In this document: in pieces, positions 1 through 13,684 of the stretch | Position numbering within the stretch: the stretch's first letter is position 1 | Layout of the letters: every line of letters begins with the position of its first letter | Assembly (NCBI GenBank): GCA_002189035.1 | Contig: NEEC01000019.1 | Location: 682,001 to 746,000 of the forward strand | Source: Utricularia gibba | Taxonomy: Eukaryota; Streptophyta; Magnoliopsida; Lamiales; Lentibulariaceae | DNA length: 64,000 nucleotides | Direction of reading: 5' to 3' | Position numbers and translations under genes: made by a program | The notes under the pieces: generated by a model | Seen by the model: the letters and a program-made list of their open reading frames with translations, nothing else | Told to the model about the DNA's origin: nothing | Database searches by the model: none

Positions 1-329
1 AGGCAACGAGGCCACGTTGGTGGTAATTAATGGGGTTAGTTGGGATTAACTCTTAATTAATCACGCAGCAGTAAACGTCGTCGTCTTCCCACCGGAGGAC
101 TGCCTTGCCCTTGCCTACTGGTGAATAATTGGGTACCTCATTTTCATGCATTTACTTCATTTCACCAGCCTACCTTCCTGCAACGCAACGGATCCCGATT
201 CCCAATCACTGTTGCGTTTTGATGTGCATTCATTGCGCATTTGGCTCCAACTTGAAAAGATTCTATCAAAAATTGATGATCTTTTCTTTTTTTCTGGTGC
301 GAACGGAGATTGGGATGCACGCCTCTATC

Positions 330-336
330 TATATAA
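330..336 (+). promoter_or_regulatory. TATA box of the lipid-transfer protein gene
   Basis: TATATAA lies 38-44 bp before the ATG at 374, which implies a very short 5' leader. It is the only good TATA match in the 150 bp upstream of that ATG. Confidence 0.6.
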
Positions 337-373
337 TGGGGGTCTGGTGGATCGCAGGACGCACTCGAGTTTA

Positions 374-818
374 ATGGCTGCGGGTTCAAAGGTTTTGCTT
401 TTGTCGCTTATCGCGGCGGCGCTGTTTTCCGGTCATGGGGTGACGGCGGGGGTTACCTGCGACGTGGTGATCTCCGGATAGCGAGATGCATCCCCTACGC
501 TTCCAACCCGAGTAACTCATCTCCCACGGTGGACTGCTGCAAGGGGTAAGGAATCTGAACTCCATCGCCAAGACTACCACCGACCGTCAGAGCGTTTGCA
601 AATGCCTCAAAAGCCTCGCCTCCGTCTACCCTCCGAGCACCGCCATCAGAGCCGCCACGATTCCCGGGAAATGCGGCCTTTCCATTCCATACAAGTTTGA
701 TGCCAGCATCAACTGTGCCACGTAAAATGCTCTGAATTCTAAGATCTGACAATGTTGCTGATTTGTAACATCGCACCATTTTACAGCTTGATTTGTTTGA
801 ATTTTCAGGGTGCGGTAA
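374..818 (+). CDS. Type 1 non-specific lipid-transfer protein, reading frame broken twice
   Basis: Secreted nsLTPs are small eight-cysteine proteins that carry lipids in the cell wall or cuticle. The ATG opens a signal peptide with a hydrophobic core (KVLLLSLIAAALF) and then the first motif Cys (VTC). The frame hits TAG at 479. One frame over, the text resumes with ARCIPYA and TVDCCKG, then hits TAA at 547. A second shift restores VRNLNSIAKTTTDRQSVCKC and GKCGLSIPYKFDASINC. All eight cysteines (C, C, CC, CXC, C, C) are present across the three frames. An intron (722-808) near the 3' end, at the position usual for this family, gives the C-terminus ATVR. Each shift equals one missing base: 26 nt instead of 27 separate Cys1 and Cys2, and AAGGGGTAAGG would read through with one more G. 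It is either a decayed copy or a gene with consensus errors. Confidence 0.8.
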
Positions 819-1656
819 ATGCTCGGTGGCATGGCGATGGTGCCTGCAGGAGAAGAAGACACCGCTATTAAAATAAACCTCTGTCTTCTTTCATGTGGAT
901 GGATGTCTGTCTGAGTACAGAGAGGGATCTCTTCTCTTGCAGTCATGTAACCCTGTTCTTTTTCAGAAGTCATCACTTTCACCTTGAAATTTGGAGACCC
1001 AACAGCTCCAGAGAATGCATAACCTCCCAAATAAGAAACGCAAAACACTTCTCAACAATTCATAATCTTGGTCAGTTTATATCTCATAAACCAGTTGCCT
1101 TTACCATCAAACAGAGGCACTGCAAATCTCCTCTTCTAGAAGTGGAAATCAACTGATGTTTTAGATTCTTCTCTTCACAATTTTAGGAACTTTCTAGAAT
1201 ACATTCATTGCCACTTTGGACATGAAATTCTGTGCTGCTTCAATCCAATCAATTCACTCTTCCTTCTAGAAACGTGTCACCTGCATGCACATTCACCGTC
1301 CACATCTATGCAGGTCATGGCCCTGTGGATGAGATTCTCGTTCACCCATGTGCAGGATACGGGAATCATTTCATCGTATCCAGGCCGGGTCGAACCGGAT
1401 CTCTAGGTCGAGAAAACCCCGAACCGAGGGACCGGTTCACTACTTCGGTTCGCGGGGTTTCCGACCCTTGTGCCGTGTCCACGTATCAGAGTTTGTGTCT
1501 TTCTAAATTACATGCATGATGTGATAAAAAGGGAAAAGCAATGTTACCGCAATGGATGTTTTGGTGGGATGCACCGAAACCCTAAGTGGGAATCTACTCC
1601 CAGTCCATCTCTGGTCCAAAGCCCCAATATAAATAACGTTCTGCACATGCAATTGA
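819..1656. other. Intergenic region, LTP to DUF599 gene
   Basis: I see no supported gene here. The first part should be the 3' UTR of the lipid-transfer protein gene. The short open frames lack codon-level conservation or a recognisable product. A TATAAATA at 1628-1635 is the likely TATA box of the following gene. Confidence 0.5.
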
Positions 1657-1668
1657 ATGAGTGGCGAG

Positions 1669-2406
1669 ATGATGTACACTGACAGCCTTCTTGTCCCTTT
1701 AAGCATATTGTTGATGATAGGATACCACGGCCGTGTTTGGTACCGCTTGAAGCACGCGCCGTCGGTCTCCGCCGTCAGCCGGAAAGCCTGGATCCGGGAA
1801 CTCCACCAGGTTGTATCTCAAACACCCAAAACTCCTAACCGTAAAAAAAGTACATTTTTATTGTGATTTTTTTACCAGGTGGAAGCTTGAACTTGTGTTG
1901 TCCAGGGAGATGACAAGAAGGCTATGCTTGTGGTTCAAAGCTTGAGAAACACCCTCATGGGCGCCATCCTGACGGCCTCCGTCACCGGCCTCGCTCTCGC
2001 CTCCCTAGCGGCCATCGCAAACTCCGCCTTCATCGCGAATCGGCAGCTCACATCTTCGCACTTCCGTTTCGACACCGACACTCCGATGATCCTGCTGCTC
2101 AAGTACGCCTCGTCCTCCATGTTCTTGGTAGCCAGCTTCACTTGCAGCTCCCTGGGCGTGGGGTTCTTGGTGGATGCCAATTTCGTAATCAACGCCACCG
2201 GAGAACATTCCGGGTTCGGGTACACCGCATCGGTGGTGGATCGGGGCTCCATGTTGGCGATGGCGGGGAATCGGTTTTTGTGCATGGCGTTTCCGATGTT
2301 GCTGTGGCTGCTTGGGCCTCTGCCGGTGGTTGTGTCTTCAATGGCTCTTGTTTGGGTGCTCTATAGGCTTGATTTTGTGGAACCCTTCCCTAGACCCTTG
2401 GCATAG
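1669..2406 (+). CDS. DUF599 family membrane protein
   Basis: Two exons, 1669-1809 and 1906-2406, phase 0, giving about 213 residues. The N-terminus MMYTDSLLVPLSILLMIGYH, the motif RKAWIRELHQ followed by GDDKKAMLVVQSLRNTLMGA, and a C-terminal half with three hydrophobic spans (around GAILTASVTGLALASLAAI, MFLVASFTCSSLGVGFL and MAFPMLLWLLGPLPVVV) fit the plant DUF599 family of multi-pass membrane proteins of unknown function. An in-frame ATG at 1657 would add four residues. I prefer 1669 because the TATA box at 1628-1635 puts the transcription start near 1660. Splice sites are CACCAG/gttgta and gtccag/GGAGAT. The frame is intact. Confidence 0.85.
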
Positions 2407-3399
2407 TTACAAGGAATTGTGTGATTAATTTTGATACCTGTAAAAAATATTTTAATAGATCGAAGTAATGAGATAGGTAAATGATAACTGATATTTCAAA
2501 TAATAATAACAATAAATTATAATAATTTGTATCTTTATTTTTTATCAATATATTTTTTTATTTTTTGAAAAAATATCAATGTTCATTACTTTTGTATGAT
2601 ATTGTATATTTTAAAAACATAAATTTTATGATTTATGTTTTTTATTTCAAAAAAAAATTGATATAAAATTAAAATAATTATTCTATTTAATTATATTTAC
2701 TTTCATATATAATCATATCAATATTAGGTAATGAATCTTATATTTTATACTCTTTGGTCACTCAATGTCTTCTTTGAGTACATTTTCCATAGTCGTCAAT
2801 GATCTATGCTCTATTTCATGATATTATTTGATTTGATCATTTAACTTTCACATTATTTTTTCTATGTTGGGGGGTTAGAATAATCCCTCCATTTAATCAT
2901 ATTTCCTATTTCATTTGTAATCGATATAAGATATCGAAATTAAATCTCATGCTATATACTCTCCCCCATTTTAGTCATGCAGCATTTATGTTGCATGCAT
3001 ATCCCATCATTATCCCATATATGAATTTGATTTTGATATCAAATATTATATTACATATGTATTATTTGCTTAGAATATCCAAATCTCGTATTTCACATTC
3101 TATTCTTTTGAATAAATTGACTCATTTGAGATTGGTTACTCTATTTAAGCACATTCCTATCCCATACTATTTGAGGGATATCTACGTAGTGTTTGAACGA
3201 GGCCTTACACTTGTGACGAAGCTTGAGCACTGGAAGAGCCTCATCAGCGGGTGCTGTTGTGTAGAATTGGGTAAGGTTTTTAAACTAGTGTAAAGGTCCT
3301 GCACCCGTGGACCATCCCTTGGGTGATGGTCCCAAACTCCATCAATTTCAACACCGCACCGTGTGAGAGTTACACTGCCTCAATAACTCTGCTAGGATG
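2407..3399. other. AT-rich intergenic DNA
   Basis: No coding region is supported. Stretches around 2680-2755 and 2880-2965 resemble each other (both run through TTTAATYATATTT to a TATACTCT motif), which suggests an old degenerate direct repeat. The less AT-rich part at 3180-3390 is of unknown origin. Confidence 0.4.
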
Positions 3400-4231
3400 A
3401 GGGTTGTGTATCGAGTTTCAGGTAACCGAAAACCGAACCACTTTTTTGTATTCGGTTATCGGTTCGATTTTTTTGGTTTTCATGGGGTTCACAAATTTTA
3501 CAAAATCTTGGTTTTCGGTTTGGTTCAATTTGCTGGAATAATGTGTATTGGAGAAGAGAGTCTCTATCCCACATTACTTCATTTTGTCTCGAGCCTATTA
3601 GGGTTTACGGTTCACGATTCGATTGATTTCTAAGACCGAGAAAGTAGTTTTCAAAAAATCTCTTGAATTCTGAGATTATGTGTATTAGGTTTTTAAAGTA
3701 GTTCATTTTGATTCGATTGATTTTAAGCCTATTGGAGAAAGTAGTTTTCTAATATTCGAGCCTATTAGGGTTTGCTGGAATAATGTGTATTAGGTTTTTT
3801 CTTTTTCTTTTGTGTTCGATTTCCAACACGGTTTTCAGTTTCCAATATTCATTTTAAATCAAAAAAATTGAATTTTTTAAAATATTTCTTTAATATTAAT
3901 TAAGTCCTATACTAAAATAAAAAAACACAACCCAAGTGCAATGTGAAGCAATATTTATTAGGTCATGGCTCCATTAAGGTTATTATTTTCACAAACCATT
4001 CTTACTTCTCCTTTTGTTAGACTGCAAAAAATTGAGGAGGGGATTAGAAGAGTTGGTCATTGGATTTAATTTAGTTTTTTGCGAACCGAACCGACCTTTT
4101 CATCAGTCTGGTTTGATTTGGTTTAAGAAATATCGATTTTGATTCAATTCTTGAAAATATAAGATTTTCGATTTCAATTTTTTCGATTACGGTTTGATTC
4201 AATTCGGTTAAAATCGAATGCACAACCCTAC
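3400..4231. mobile_element. hAT-like MITE, about 0.83 kb
   Basis: The left end AGGGTTGTGTATCGAG and the inverse of the right end AGGGTTGTGCATTCGA form imperfect terminal inverted repeats, followed on both sides by GGTTAACCGAA-type sequence. The flanks CTAGGATG (3392-3399) and CTCGGATG (4232-4239) match at 7 of 8 bases, as expected for the 8-bp target duplication of hAT elements. The interior has no transposase frame and contains direct repeats: TTTGCTGGAATAATGTGTAT occurs near 3530 and 3772, and GAGCCTATTAGGGTTT near 3590 and 3758. The superfamily call is inferred from the termini and target-site length. Confidence 0.6.
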
Positions 4232-4239
4232 CTCGGATG

Positions 4240-4796
4240 GCTCCCAGGTCACCTTCTCACTTGTGTCACGCGGCCACGTTGCCCAATTATAACTATAAAT
4301 TTTAAGTCATATGTATCTTATATAAACTTTTAAAGTATTTAATGTTCTAAGGATTCACTCATGCTATCTTAAACTATCAAACATATTGATTCATCGCATG
4401 CATATGCATTGATAGGTCATAAATGACATACTTTCTAGTAGTTCATAAGATGAATATTCAACTTGTTTTAATCATTTGTCAATACTAAGATTCCAAATAA
4501 CCCAAATTGCACTTTTATTTGATTATACTAATATCGTTTCATGACCACTTCTAGATCTCAAATCATATATATATGATGTTTCGGTTCTTCGGATTCTATA
4601 TTTTGCGACTTGCGTTTTAATGTTTCCAGACAATATAGCCAAACATTTTGGTAAGAAGAAATATGATTGCAAGATTTCGAACAAAACAAATGATGAACAC
4701 TCAATAATCTATTTGTCTAAGTCTTTATGAAGGTATACGGAATTACTCTCGTAAACCCAATTCACGCACATGTTTTTCGTTTGGCCTATCAAGATC
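4240..4796. other. Intergenic region downstream of the WRKY gene
   Basis: AT-rich, with no supported gene. The part nearest 4796 should be the WRKY 3' UTR, read on the minus strand. Confidence 0.4.
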
Positions 4797-5916
4797 TTAA
4801 TTCCACCACTGTGCACCAAGCTCATATTCAGGAGTTATAAGATAATCCTCAAAGGGAAAGCCGTTGGGATCATCCTGTTCGCTTCTCGGGTCGCCGATTT
4901 CGTTGTAAAATGGAGTGTTTTCCAGCGTGTGGAAGGTCAATCGGAATGAAGGCCCCTCTGCCGGCGCGACGGCGGTCTTACAGGTGTGTCGTGCGATGTA
5001 GGTTGTTCTGTAAATGGGGGGATACTCTTGTGTCATTTGCACTTGCTTTAAAGCCCCACACTTCTGATCGAACTTGTGGCTGCATCTGAAGTAACACCTG
5101 CATCCAATTTCAGTGTAAAAGTTAGGCTAAAATGCATGCAGTTCTGCCCGTAGAGGCAACATGTCGTATAACGCATCCGATCGGACACGTTTGGAGTGTC
5201 GGATTAACCTCGGATATCTCTCGTTGCTGATCTTTTTCTGACCGTACTTCCTCCACTCGTATCCGTCATGTACTCCCTCGTTCTCCACCACCCAGCTTTC
5301 GCAAGTGCTTCTGCAGAAAAAAGAGATTGTAATTTCTTTATGATTGATTGAGAAAAATATTGTTTATATTACAAAAATGGTCACTATATTTTATGTGTGT
5401 TAAAAAATTGGTCATTCTATATATAAAAATTTGTTTTTTAATATGTAATAGAAAAAGATGAAATGATTATTTTTAAAATACTCCAAAATATGTGACATAT
5501 GTGTGAAAAGATGAAAGGTAGGGTTGCAGATCAACTAATGCCACTTAACAAAGTTTTTTTCAATTCAACATAAGACCATGTAACGTTCGGTACCTTGTTT
5601 TACGGCGGAGGGGGCGATCAGTAACGCCGGCGGCCGAGAGAGTGAAGCCAGGCTCCACCGCCGGGACTCCGGAAATCTCTCCACCGACCGCACCGGGATC
5701 GAGAATCAAAAGCGCCTGCGATAAGGAGTGCGACACTCGGTCAGCTAGGCCCTGCGCTTGGAGTAGAGAATCGGGTCCATGGAGCTGCCCACCGTGGTGC
5801 AGGAACTCAGAGAGTCGCTCCGCCGCGAGTTTGCCTTCTGTCAACACACTGATGAGGCTTTCCCCGCCGTTGGATTCGTCAGAGCTCTGCCCCGGTGCCC
5901 CATAAGAATAAAACAT
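4797..5916 (-). CDS. Group III WRKY transcription factor
   Basis: Three exons on minus: 5916-5594, 5310-5209, 5097-4797 (241 residues). WRKY factors bind W-boxes (TTGAC) and group III members act largely in defence and senescence. The DNA-binding domain has the core WRKYGQKKI in exon 2. The zinc finger in exon 3 is CSHKFDQKC, then 23 residues, then HTC, i.e. C-X7-C-X23-H-X-C, which defines group III. An intron splits the Arg codon of the YPR motif, the conserved intron position of the family. The N-terminal third contains a helix-rich segment (LTEGKLAAERLSEFLHHG) and a basic RRKTR before the domain. All phases agree. Position next to MAN6 suggests the WRKY62-type locus. Confidence 0.93.
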
Positions 5917-5958
5917 GATTCCAACTGAATCTCGGGGTCCTCAAGGTCTCAACAATGC

Positions 5959-5966
5959 TTTATATA
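5959..5966 (-). promoter_or_regulatory. TATA box of the WRKY gene
   Basis: TATATAAA read on minus, 43-50 bp upstream of the ATG at 5916. Confidence 0.55.
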
Positions 5967-6141
5967 TGGCGTGCAAAGAGAAGAGCTTTCCTGGAAACTC
6001 AGGGGAAACTGCAGAGGATATTCTTGGAAACAGGGGAGTTACGGTTTAGTTCCAAACTCCCCTGTTTTCTCACACTTTTTCTCATTACTCGTGTTTGATT
6101 TACAGCATGTATGTAGTACATAATTTTGTATAGTGCATCAC

Positions 6142-7914
6142 TCATAGCTCATCCCTGTGTAGCACTGTCTGTAGACTCTGTTTTCTGTTGCAGCCCCATC
6201 TGCAGTTCCATGAACACCCTGAGTTGAATGTGTTCAGCCTGGTGGATTGAAGGGATATGATGCTTGAAGTCGAAGGGGAGTTGGAGAGGACGACTGCATA
6301 TCCATCGTCCATGTACTCTGTTCCTTCAGGAAACAGTTGCCACAGAAGGCAGCCTGCTCCACTCCCTCCTCTGCTAGTGGAATTCAGTATCATGCTGTAC
6401 ACTGCAGTCACCACCCTGTCGCGGCATGTTGTGTTGTATCCGGGGTCCTTTGCAGATACCCCGAACTCCGAGAACACCACCGGCATTCCCAGATTGTGTT
6501 CCGCATCCTCTATGTGGGATTGCATCCATGTCTTTGTGAAGCTTATTTGTGCGTCAGTAATGGAAGATGGCAGCCTTCATCCATCGGAAATGCAACAGTT
6601 AGAGTTCATATGGGGTGCTTTTTATGTATGGAGATGCTTACCATGAATCGGGGTACATGTGTACCGATGCGAAGTCGACACCGGGAGCTTGATGGTTGCG
6701 GATGAAGTCTGTTCCGGCTTGTTGACAGGTCGCATCCGGATTGAGTTGAACTCGCTGGGGAGTGGAAGGACCGTAGAATCCTTCAAGGCCAATCTCAAGT
6801 AAATGCTTCGGATCAATGCTTTTCACATACTCCGCCATCTCTTCAATCCAGCTCTGCAAGGAGGAAAAGGTGCTAGTGTTGTTAAAATACATGGCTTCTT
6901 GCAGGAGTTAAAGAGGGATGTCTACGAACATGTAGCTTGTCCCCTGACGGGTCTGATTCACACCGAGGCTCGTTCATCAGCTCCCAAGCGAGAATGGTGG
7001 GATCGTATTTGTAGGCTATGTTGGTGATTGAGTTCACCCTGTTCAGCAATGTCTGAACCAGATCCATGGTGAGAAGACATAGCAGAATCACTTCAAATAG
7101 AGGTGGAAAAAGTAGTTCCCGAGGAGATTTACATTGATATGTGCCTTGTAATAGGACTTGATGGTTTCGTGAGAGAAGAAATCATCATTGGAAGTTAGAT
7201 TGAGGCCAGCTTCTTTACCCCATTTCACATACTGAGCTTTCCCTCCGTAATCTTCCCAGTTGTTTACCATTGAGAGTATCAGTCTTATTCTGTACTTCCT
7301 TGCTTCACTCACCACGAAATCCAACCCCTGAAAGCCATCCAAAATCGTAAAGAAAAAGCAGTCTCTCCAGTGCTCTCCATTACCATCGTTGCTGGGGTAT
7401 GAGGGAGGGGATTAGTACCTTGAAGACTTGTTCATCATAAACAGAGGGTGACCTTTGCAATGCTCTCCATTGGCCATCGTTAAATGCCCATGTTCTGCAA
7501 ACCGATAAGCCGACAGTTGATGCTTCCTGAAACAAGTGACTGACTTTCCCCTTTGTTGATTCATCTGTACCAAAAACCATCAGCCAGTATGTGTTGAATC
7601 CATTGAAATAGAAGGGCTTCCCATCCACAATGAACTGTTTCCCTCGTGTCTTCACAAAGCTCCATGTATCTTGGTGCAGTTCCTCATCATCATCCTGATG
7701 TCTGCATATTGCCAGAAAAGAAGAGGCTATTGAGATGGCAAACAGAAGTTGTAGGAAACGCATTTCACCTCTCGTACACTTCATGAGATGACAAATGTAG
7801 CTCTATGCTCTCCTCGTTCTTGTGCTGCTCATCTTCTTCAACACTGGAGGCACATAAGAGAAAGGGAAGAATTATGCAGGCAATTGCCAAACCTTTGAAG
7901 CAAAATGCTTTCAT
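6142..7914 (-). CDS. MAN6: Mannan endo-1,4-beta-mannosidase (MAN6-like, GH5)
   Basis: Hydrolyses internal beta-1,4 bonds of cell-wall mannans. Six exons on minus: 7914-7769, 7701-7419, 7327-7133, 7052-6930, 6853-6642, 6574-6142, about 463 residues with all phases consistent. Recognisable family text: [43 protein letters not shown] with the acid/base Glu, [19 protein letters not shown], and [13 protein letters not shown] with the nucleophile Glu. The C-terminus ends HRDEL, resembling an ER-retention signal. I start at the ATG at 7914, which encodes a signal peptide ([18 protein letters not shown]) and lies about 45 bp after TATATAT (7958-7964). A 67-bp intron (7768-7702) then joins it in frame. 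If that intron is kept, an internal ATG at 7763 gives a different signal peptide ([17 protein letters not shown]) in frame with the same enzyme. Confidence 0.92.
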
Positions 7915-8828
7915 GTTGTTTGCAGGACACTGTATTGGTGAACTACAGAATTGTAGGTATATATGAGCACTTTCTTGAACTGATAGGGAGCCATGGTGGA
8001 GAGCATGTGTGCCTTCAAAGCGAAGATGCAAATTCTTCTCCATAAATTATGGCACACAACATCAACCATTTCTTGAAGTCTCTAAAACATCGAATTCATA
8101 ATCTTCTCATTCCTCTATGAACTCCCCACATGGTAACAGGTCCATTAGCTCAAATTTTATTGCAAATGAACCCATGAACCGAAAATGGAAGTGTAACACT
8201 CTAACAAGTTCGATCTAATATCTACTCCTCCCGGAACCATGGCAGTGCAGATAGTCGAATTAAAGATAATTCTGGAGGATGCTCTTATGAGGCTTCCTGA
8301 GACAAGAGGGTGGACCTGAGTTTGTGAAGCAGGAATGAAGCACAACAACTCCCAGATTCTTGATTCTGAATCCACTGCTTGCGTTGCTGTTGGGAGAGAG
8401 GAATCATCTTCAATCTTCATGAACCAGAAGAGCGCTGAATCAACTGATGAATAGAAGACCCACACCATCAATCCATACGCCAGCAGACAGAAGTTCTGTT
8501 CCAACAACTAAACCGACACTGCATGATAGTGCAAAATCTGTCTCATGTAATAACCACATTCTTGTTTTATCCATTCAAGAAATACCAACTTCTTGTATGT
8601 GTTTTTTCATGGAAAAATTGAATCTTTTTTTTTTCAATGGCATGGGAAATCTGAATCTAAAAGTATGTTATATGAAATAAAAGTGAGTTGATTTTCTTTA
8701 AATAGTTTGCAACAGTGAATTGTTTTGTAGTTAGAAAGTGTAAATTTGGTAAATTTTTTGGCTTTGAATGAAATTTATAGAAGTATACGCTTTTGATTGG
8801 TGAGGGTGAAGGGGGAGTATTGATCCAC
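7915..8828. other. Divergent intergenic region, MAN6 / GNAT2
   Basis: This holds both promoters: the TATA-like TATATAT at 7958-7964 for MAN6, while the GNAT2 side lacks a clear TATA. A 116-codon open frame on minus (8157-8507) has no family features and no ATG-led context, so I do not call it a gene. Confidence 0.45.
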
Positions 8829-10591
<1,763 letters not shown>

Positions 10592-11146
10592 TGCACCCTC
10601 ATGGAGTTTCCAGCGAGCCATCTGTAGAGATCATTACGAGAAAATCCTTTTTTTCCCTCTTTCTTGTTCATGGGGACAGTAACAGCAGAATGTTCCAAGT
10701 GTAACTACAATGGGATGTATCCTAGAAAAAGTTTCTGCCCAACTCAACTTCATCAAGGCATGATCATAAGCGTGGATTCTTTAGTTTCGATAAGGATCAG
10801 ATTAAACTGGAAAAATGATCATTATAACCAAGAATCAATCCAATCAATAATAACAGTAACACAACGGCTTATGAGATCACAAAAACAAAAACCCTATTCC
10901 ATAACCTTGTACATACACTTCTTCCTTCTGTCCTCCCCTGCTCTGACACTCAGACCTGAGTGTTTGTGTGTACATTCCGTCGATGCATTCAAGAAGACAG
11001 GGAAGGGGAAATGCAGCAGTTTCAGGTTTCAGGTTTCAGCTTCAACCACCAAATCACTATTCTATATGTTACACAATCACCACTTGAATCAGTGAGGTAA
11101 GGAACAGACAAGATGTCAGCCCTCTCAGCATTTAAAAGACAAGATG
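10592..11146. other. Convergent 3' region between GNAT2 and KH gene
   Basis: The two genes end facing each other, so this 555 bp should be mainly 3' UTRs. No further gene is seen. Confidence 0.5.
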
Positions 11147-13684
11147 TCAACGTCCTGTTTTAGCACGCTTCATTCCGCTTGAATTGAAAGGCGACCCACT
11201 TCCACTTGGTCCAGGACTCTCCTCTCTGAAACTTGAGTTTAAGATGGCTAGCTCACGGAGTTGCTGTCTTTTTATGTAATCCTGAGACTCATCCTGCAAA
11301 ACCGAGGTTACAGGAGTGTTGCATTGCACTTTGCGCATGAATGGTGTGTAGGGGTCAAATGTAAAAACATGACTGATGCATCACACGACGCCAAACACAT
11401 CAATTTACTTGCTTTCTTGAATTCAAAACAAGGGGCGTTGAGTTTAGCTTTTTTCCATGACAATTGACTAAATACATACCACTGGCTTCAGCAGTTCCTC
11501 AATTATATCATGTGCTTGCCTCAGTTTGATGTCAATGATGCTTGCTGGTAGATCAGCTTCGATAAGAATGTGAAGCGGCTCGTTCAGGTGCTCATACCCT
11601 GGACGGCCTCGTAGTTTTTCTTCCTGAAAGTGTACGTGCCATAGAAGGTCAGCTACCACTCTTGAAAAGGAATCCAGTGAAAAGCACGTAAATCACCTTG
11701 TCAGGATCCTTTATGGAACCCTTCCCTCTGATATAAACTCTACAGCCAGTAGAGGCTTCAACTCGTTTCAGTGAATTTCCCCGAGGGCCCAAAAGACGTC
11801 CCACAAAATTGAACTAGAAGGCACAAACGGGTTTGAGCAGCATTTAAAGAAATAAACCACCAGATCTAACAAGTTGAAGAATAAAGCAAAAAATTACATT
11901 AGGATAGATGTCCACCGGAATTTCTAACCGCAAAACCTTTTTTGCCGTGTATGAACTGGGACTCGCTGGTGCCCCTTGCCAGTCCATCATCATTCCAGGC
12001 GGTGTACTGAATCTCTACAAATTCAGTCAAGAAATTGGAAAAAAATTACATTTGAAAGAAACATACGCAAATCAAAGGACATATGTTGACAAACACAAGT
12101 AGTGTTCAGGAGTAAACAGCAGTCAATTTTTCTGCGTCAGTTCTGGAAACCATTACTCATCATGGAAATCAAGATGTGCACATTCAAACATGTACATCAT
12201 GAGTCAAGCTAAAGCAGCTAAATTCTGTATCTGTGAAAATTAAGTATTTCAAGTTGCCAAATCCAAGATATTTTCATGCGACACTAAAGAACAATTGGGA
12301 AGATTTTTCTTATAGAAACAAGCTTGTATGATAAGACAAAAAAACTATCTTCCAACACTACATTGCAGAATGTCACAGACAACTGCCTTGCCCCAAATGA
12401 CACGGTTTGTAAGAAACAACTGACCATCTACAAACAATAAAAGCAAGGAAGCATCCAACATATCTGAAGGAACGAATGTGAAACTCAAAATTTTTTTCTA
12501 TTCAATAAATTTTCATGAAACATCAGAAACGAATCCTAAAAAACACCATGACCTTCCCCAGATGCACATGGATTTTGGATTTGATTTTTAGACTTTGAGG
12601 CGAATCTGAATATCATAAAAAACTAGTGCAACATTTGAAATTTCTGTTAGCTTTCGGGAACCGACAAAAGCATGATGAAAAGACTGAACTCTATGAAATA
12701 ACGCCCACGGTTGCCAAAGAAAAAATCACCTCCTGTGGAAGACCATTCCAACTTCCCAATCCTATCCCGCCAGAACTTGATAACAAGTTCGGTGATGCCA
12801 TAGGACTCGGACTTCTATGCCTTAGTCTCTCAAATTCACTGAAGCTTTGATTCGGCGTCATTCCAGTAAGCTTAAAAATCTCTGAACAGATAAGATCGTA
12901 AGGAATACAGATATCAAACCAGATTCAACTAAAGAATGTATATTCAAGAAGCGGCAAATTAGTACACGCCACAAGAAAAGGTGAATTATAAATAGAAGAA
13001 AGAAGTGCTGCCATTAATATAATATCAGACATACACAGAACAAGTTAACTTCTGCATTGATAATTTGATATCAAGAAACTTTAAAGAAGCCTGAGAAACC
13101 GGATATCCAATTCTCCAACAATCTCCGAATACAAAAAGTTCCATAGAATTTTAACACACTTTTTCCCATTTAACTAAGCACACAACAGATCGTGAAATCA
13201 ATCTGTAAGGAAAAAAAACTGTAGATGAAGTGTCCACTATTTAAAGAGCGAACTGATTGCGTTCTATTATTAAATCACAAAAAATTCGTTGAACCCACAA
13301 AGGAAAATCGATTGCAGGAAGAGCCCTCATGCCTGAGAGAAATACCATCCAGTATTCCAAATTGTAGCAACTTTAAAATAGAGAAGGGTAAAACGCGAAC
13401 CTTGACTCAGCAGTCTGCTACAGATTGGAAGAACTTGCATGAAAGGAGCAAGCTTTTGCTGCTCCGCCAGCAGCTCCGACAAGTACTGATTACTGAAATT
13501 CGCCCCGAAATAAAAGCACAGCATAAACAGAGAAAACCGCATACAGATCAAACTCCAAACTGTACGAAAAAGCAATATATGTATGATCTAACCAACTCAT
13601 GTACCTGTCGACTTCTGGGGAACTTCTAATCTGCGGAGAAGCCACTCTCGCCGGCGAAAAATTCGGGTTGTACAGGCCGGACAT
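11147..13684 (-). CDS. KH-domain RNA-binding protein, STAR/Quaking-like
   Basis: Plant relatives of Quaking/SF1 regulate pre-mRNA splicing and mRNA fate. Seven exons on minus: 13684-13605, 13492-13401, 12881-12730, 12014-11898, 11813-11697, 11623-11480, 11293-11147 (282 residues, typical length). The N-terminus [18 protein letters not shown] is family-specific. A QUA1-like helix ([20 protein letters not shown]) follows. The KH domain contains [18 protein letters not shown] with the GPRG loop, [19 protein letters not shown] and [20 protein letters not shown]. The QUA2-like region has [19 protein letters not shown], and the tail is [10 protein letters not shown]. Every exon junction keeps phase. 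Confidence 0.95.

Noticed and set aside
8157-8507. 116-codon minus-strand frame between MAN6 and GNAT2
   Set aside because: Starts from a non-ATG codon, shows no family motif and has no splice partner.
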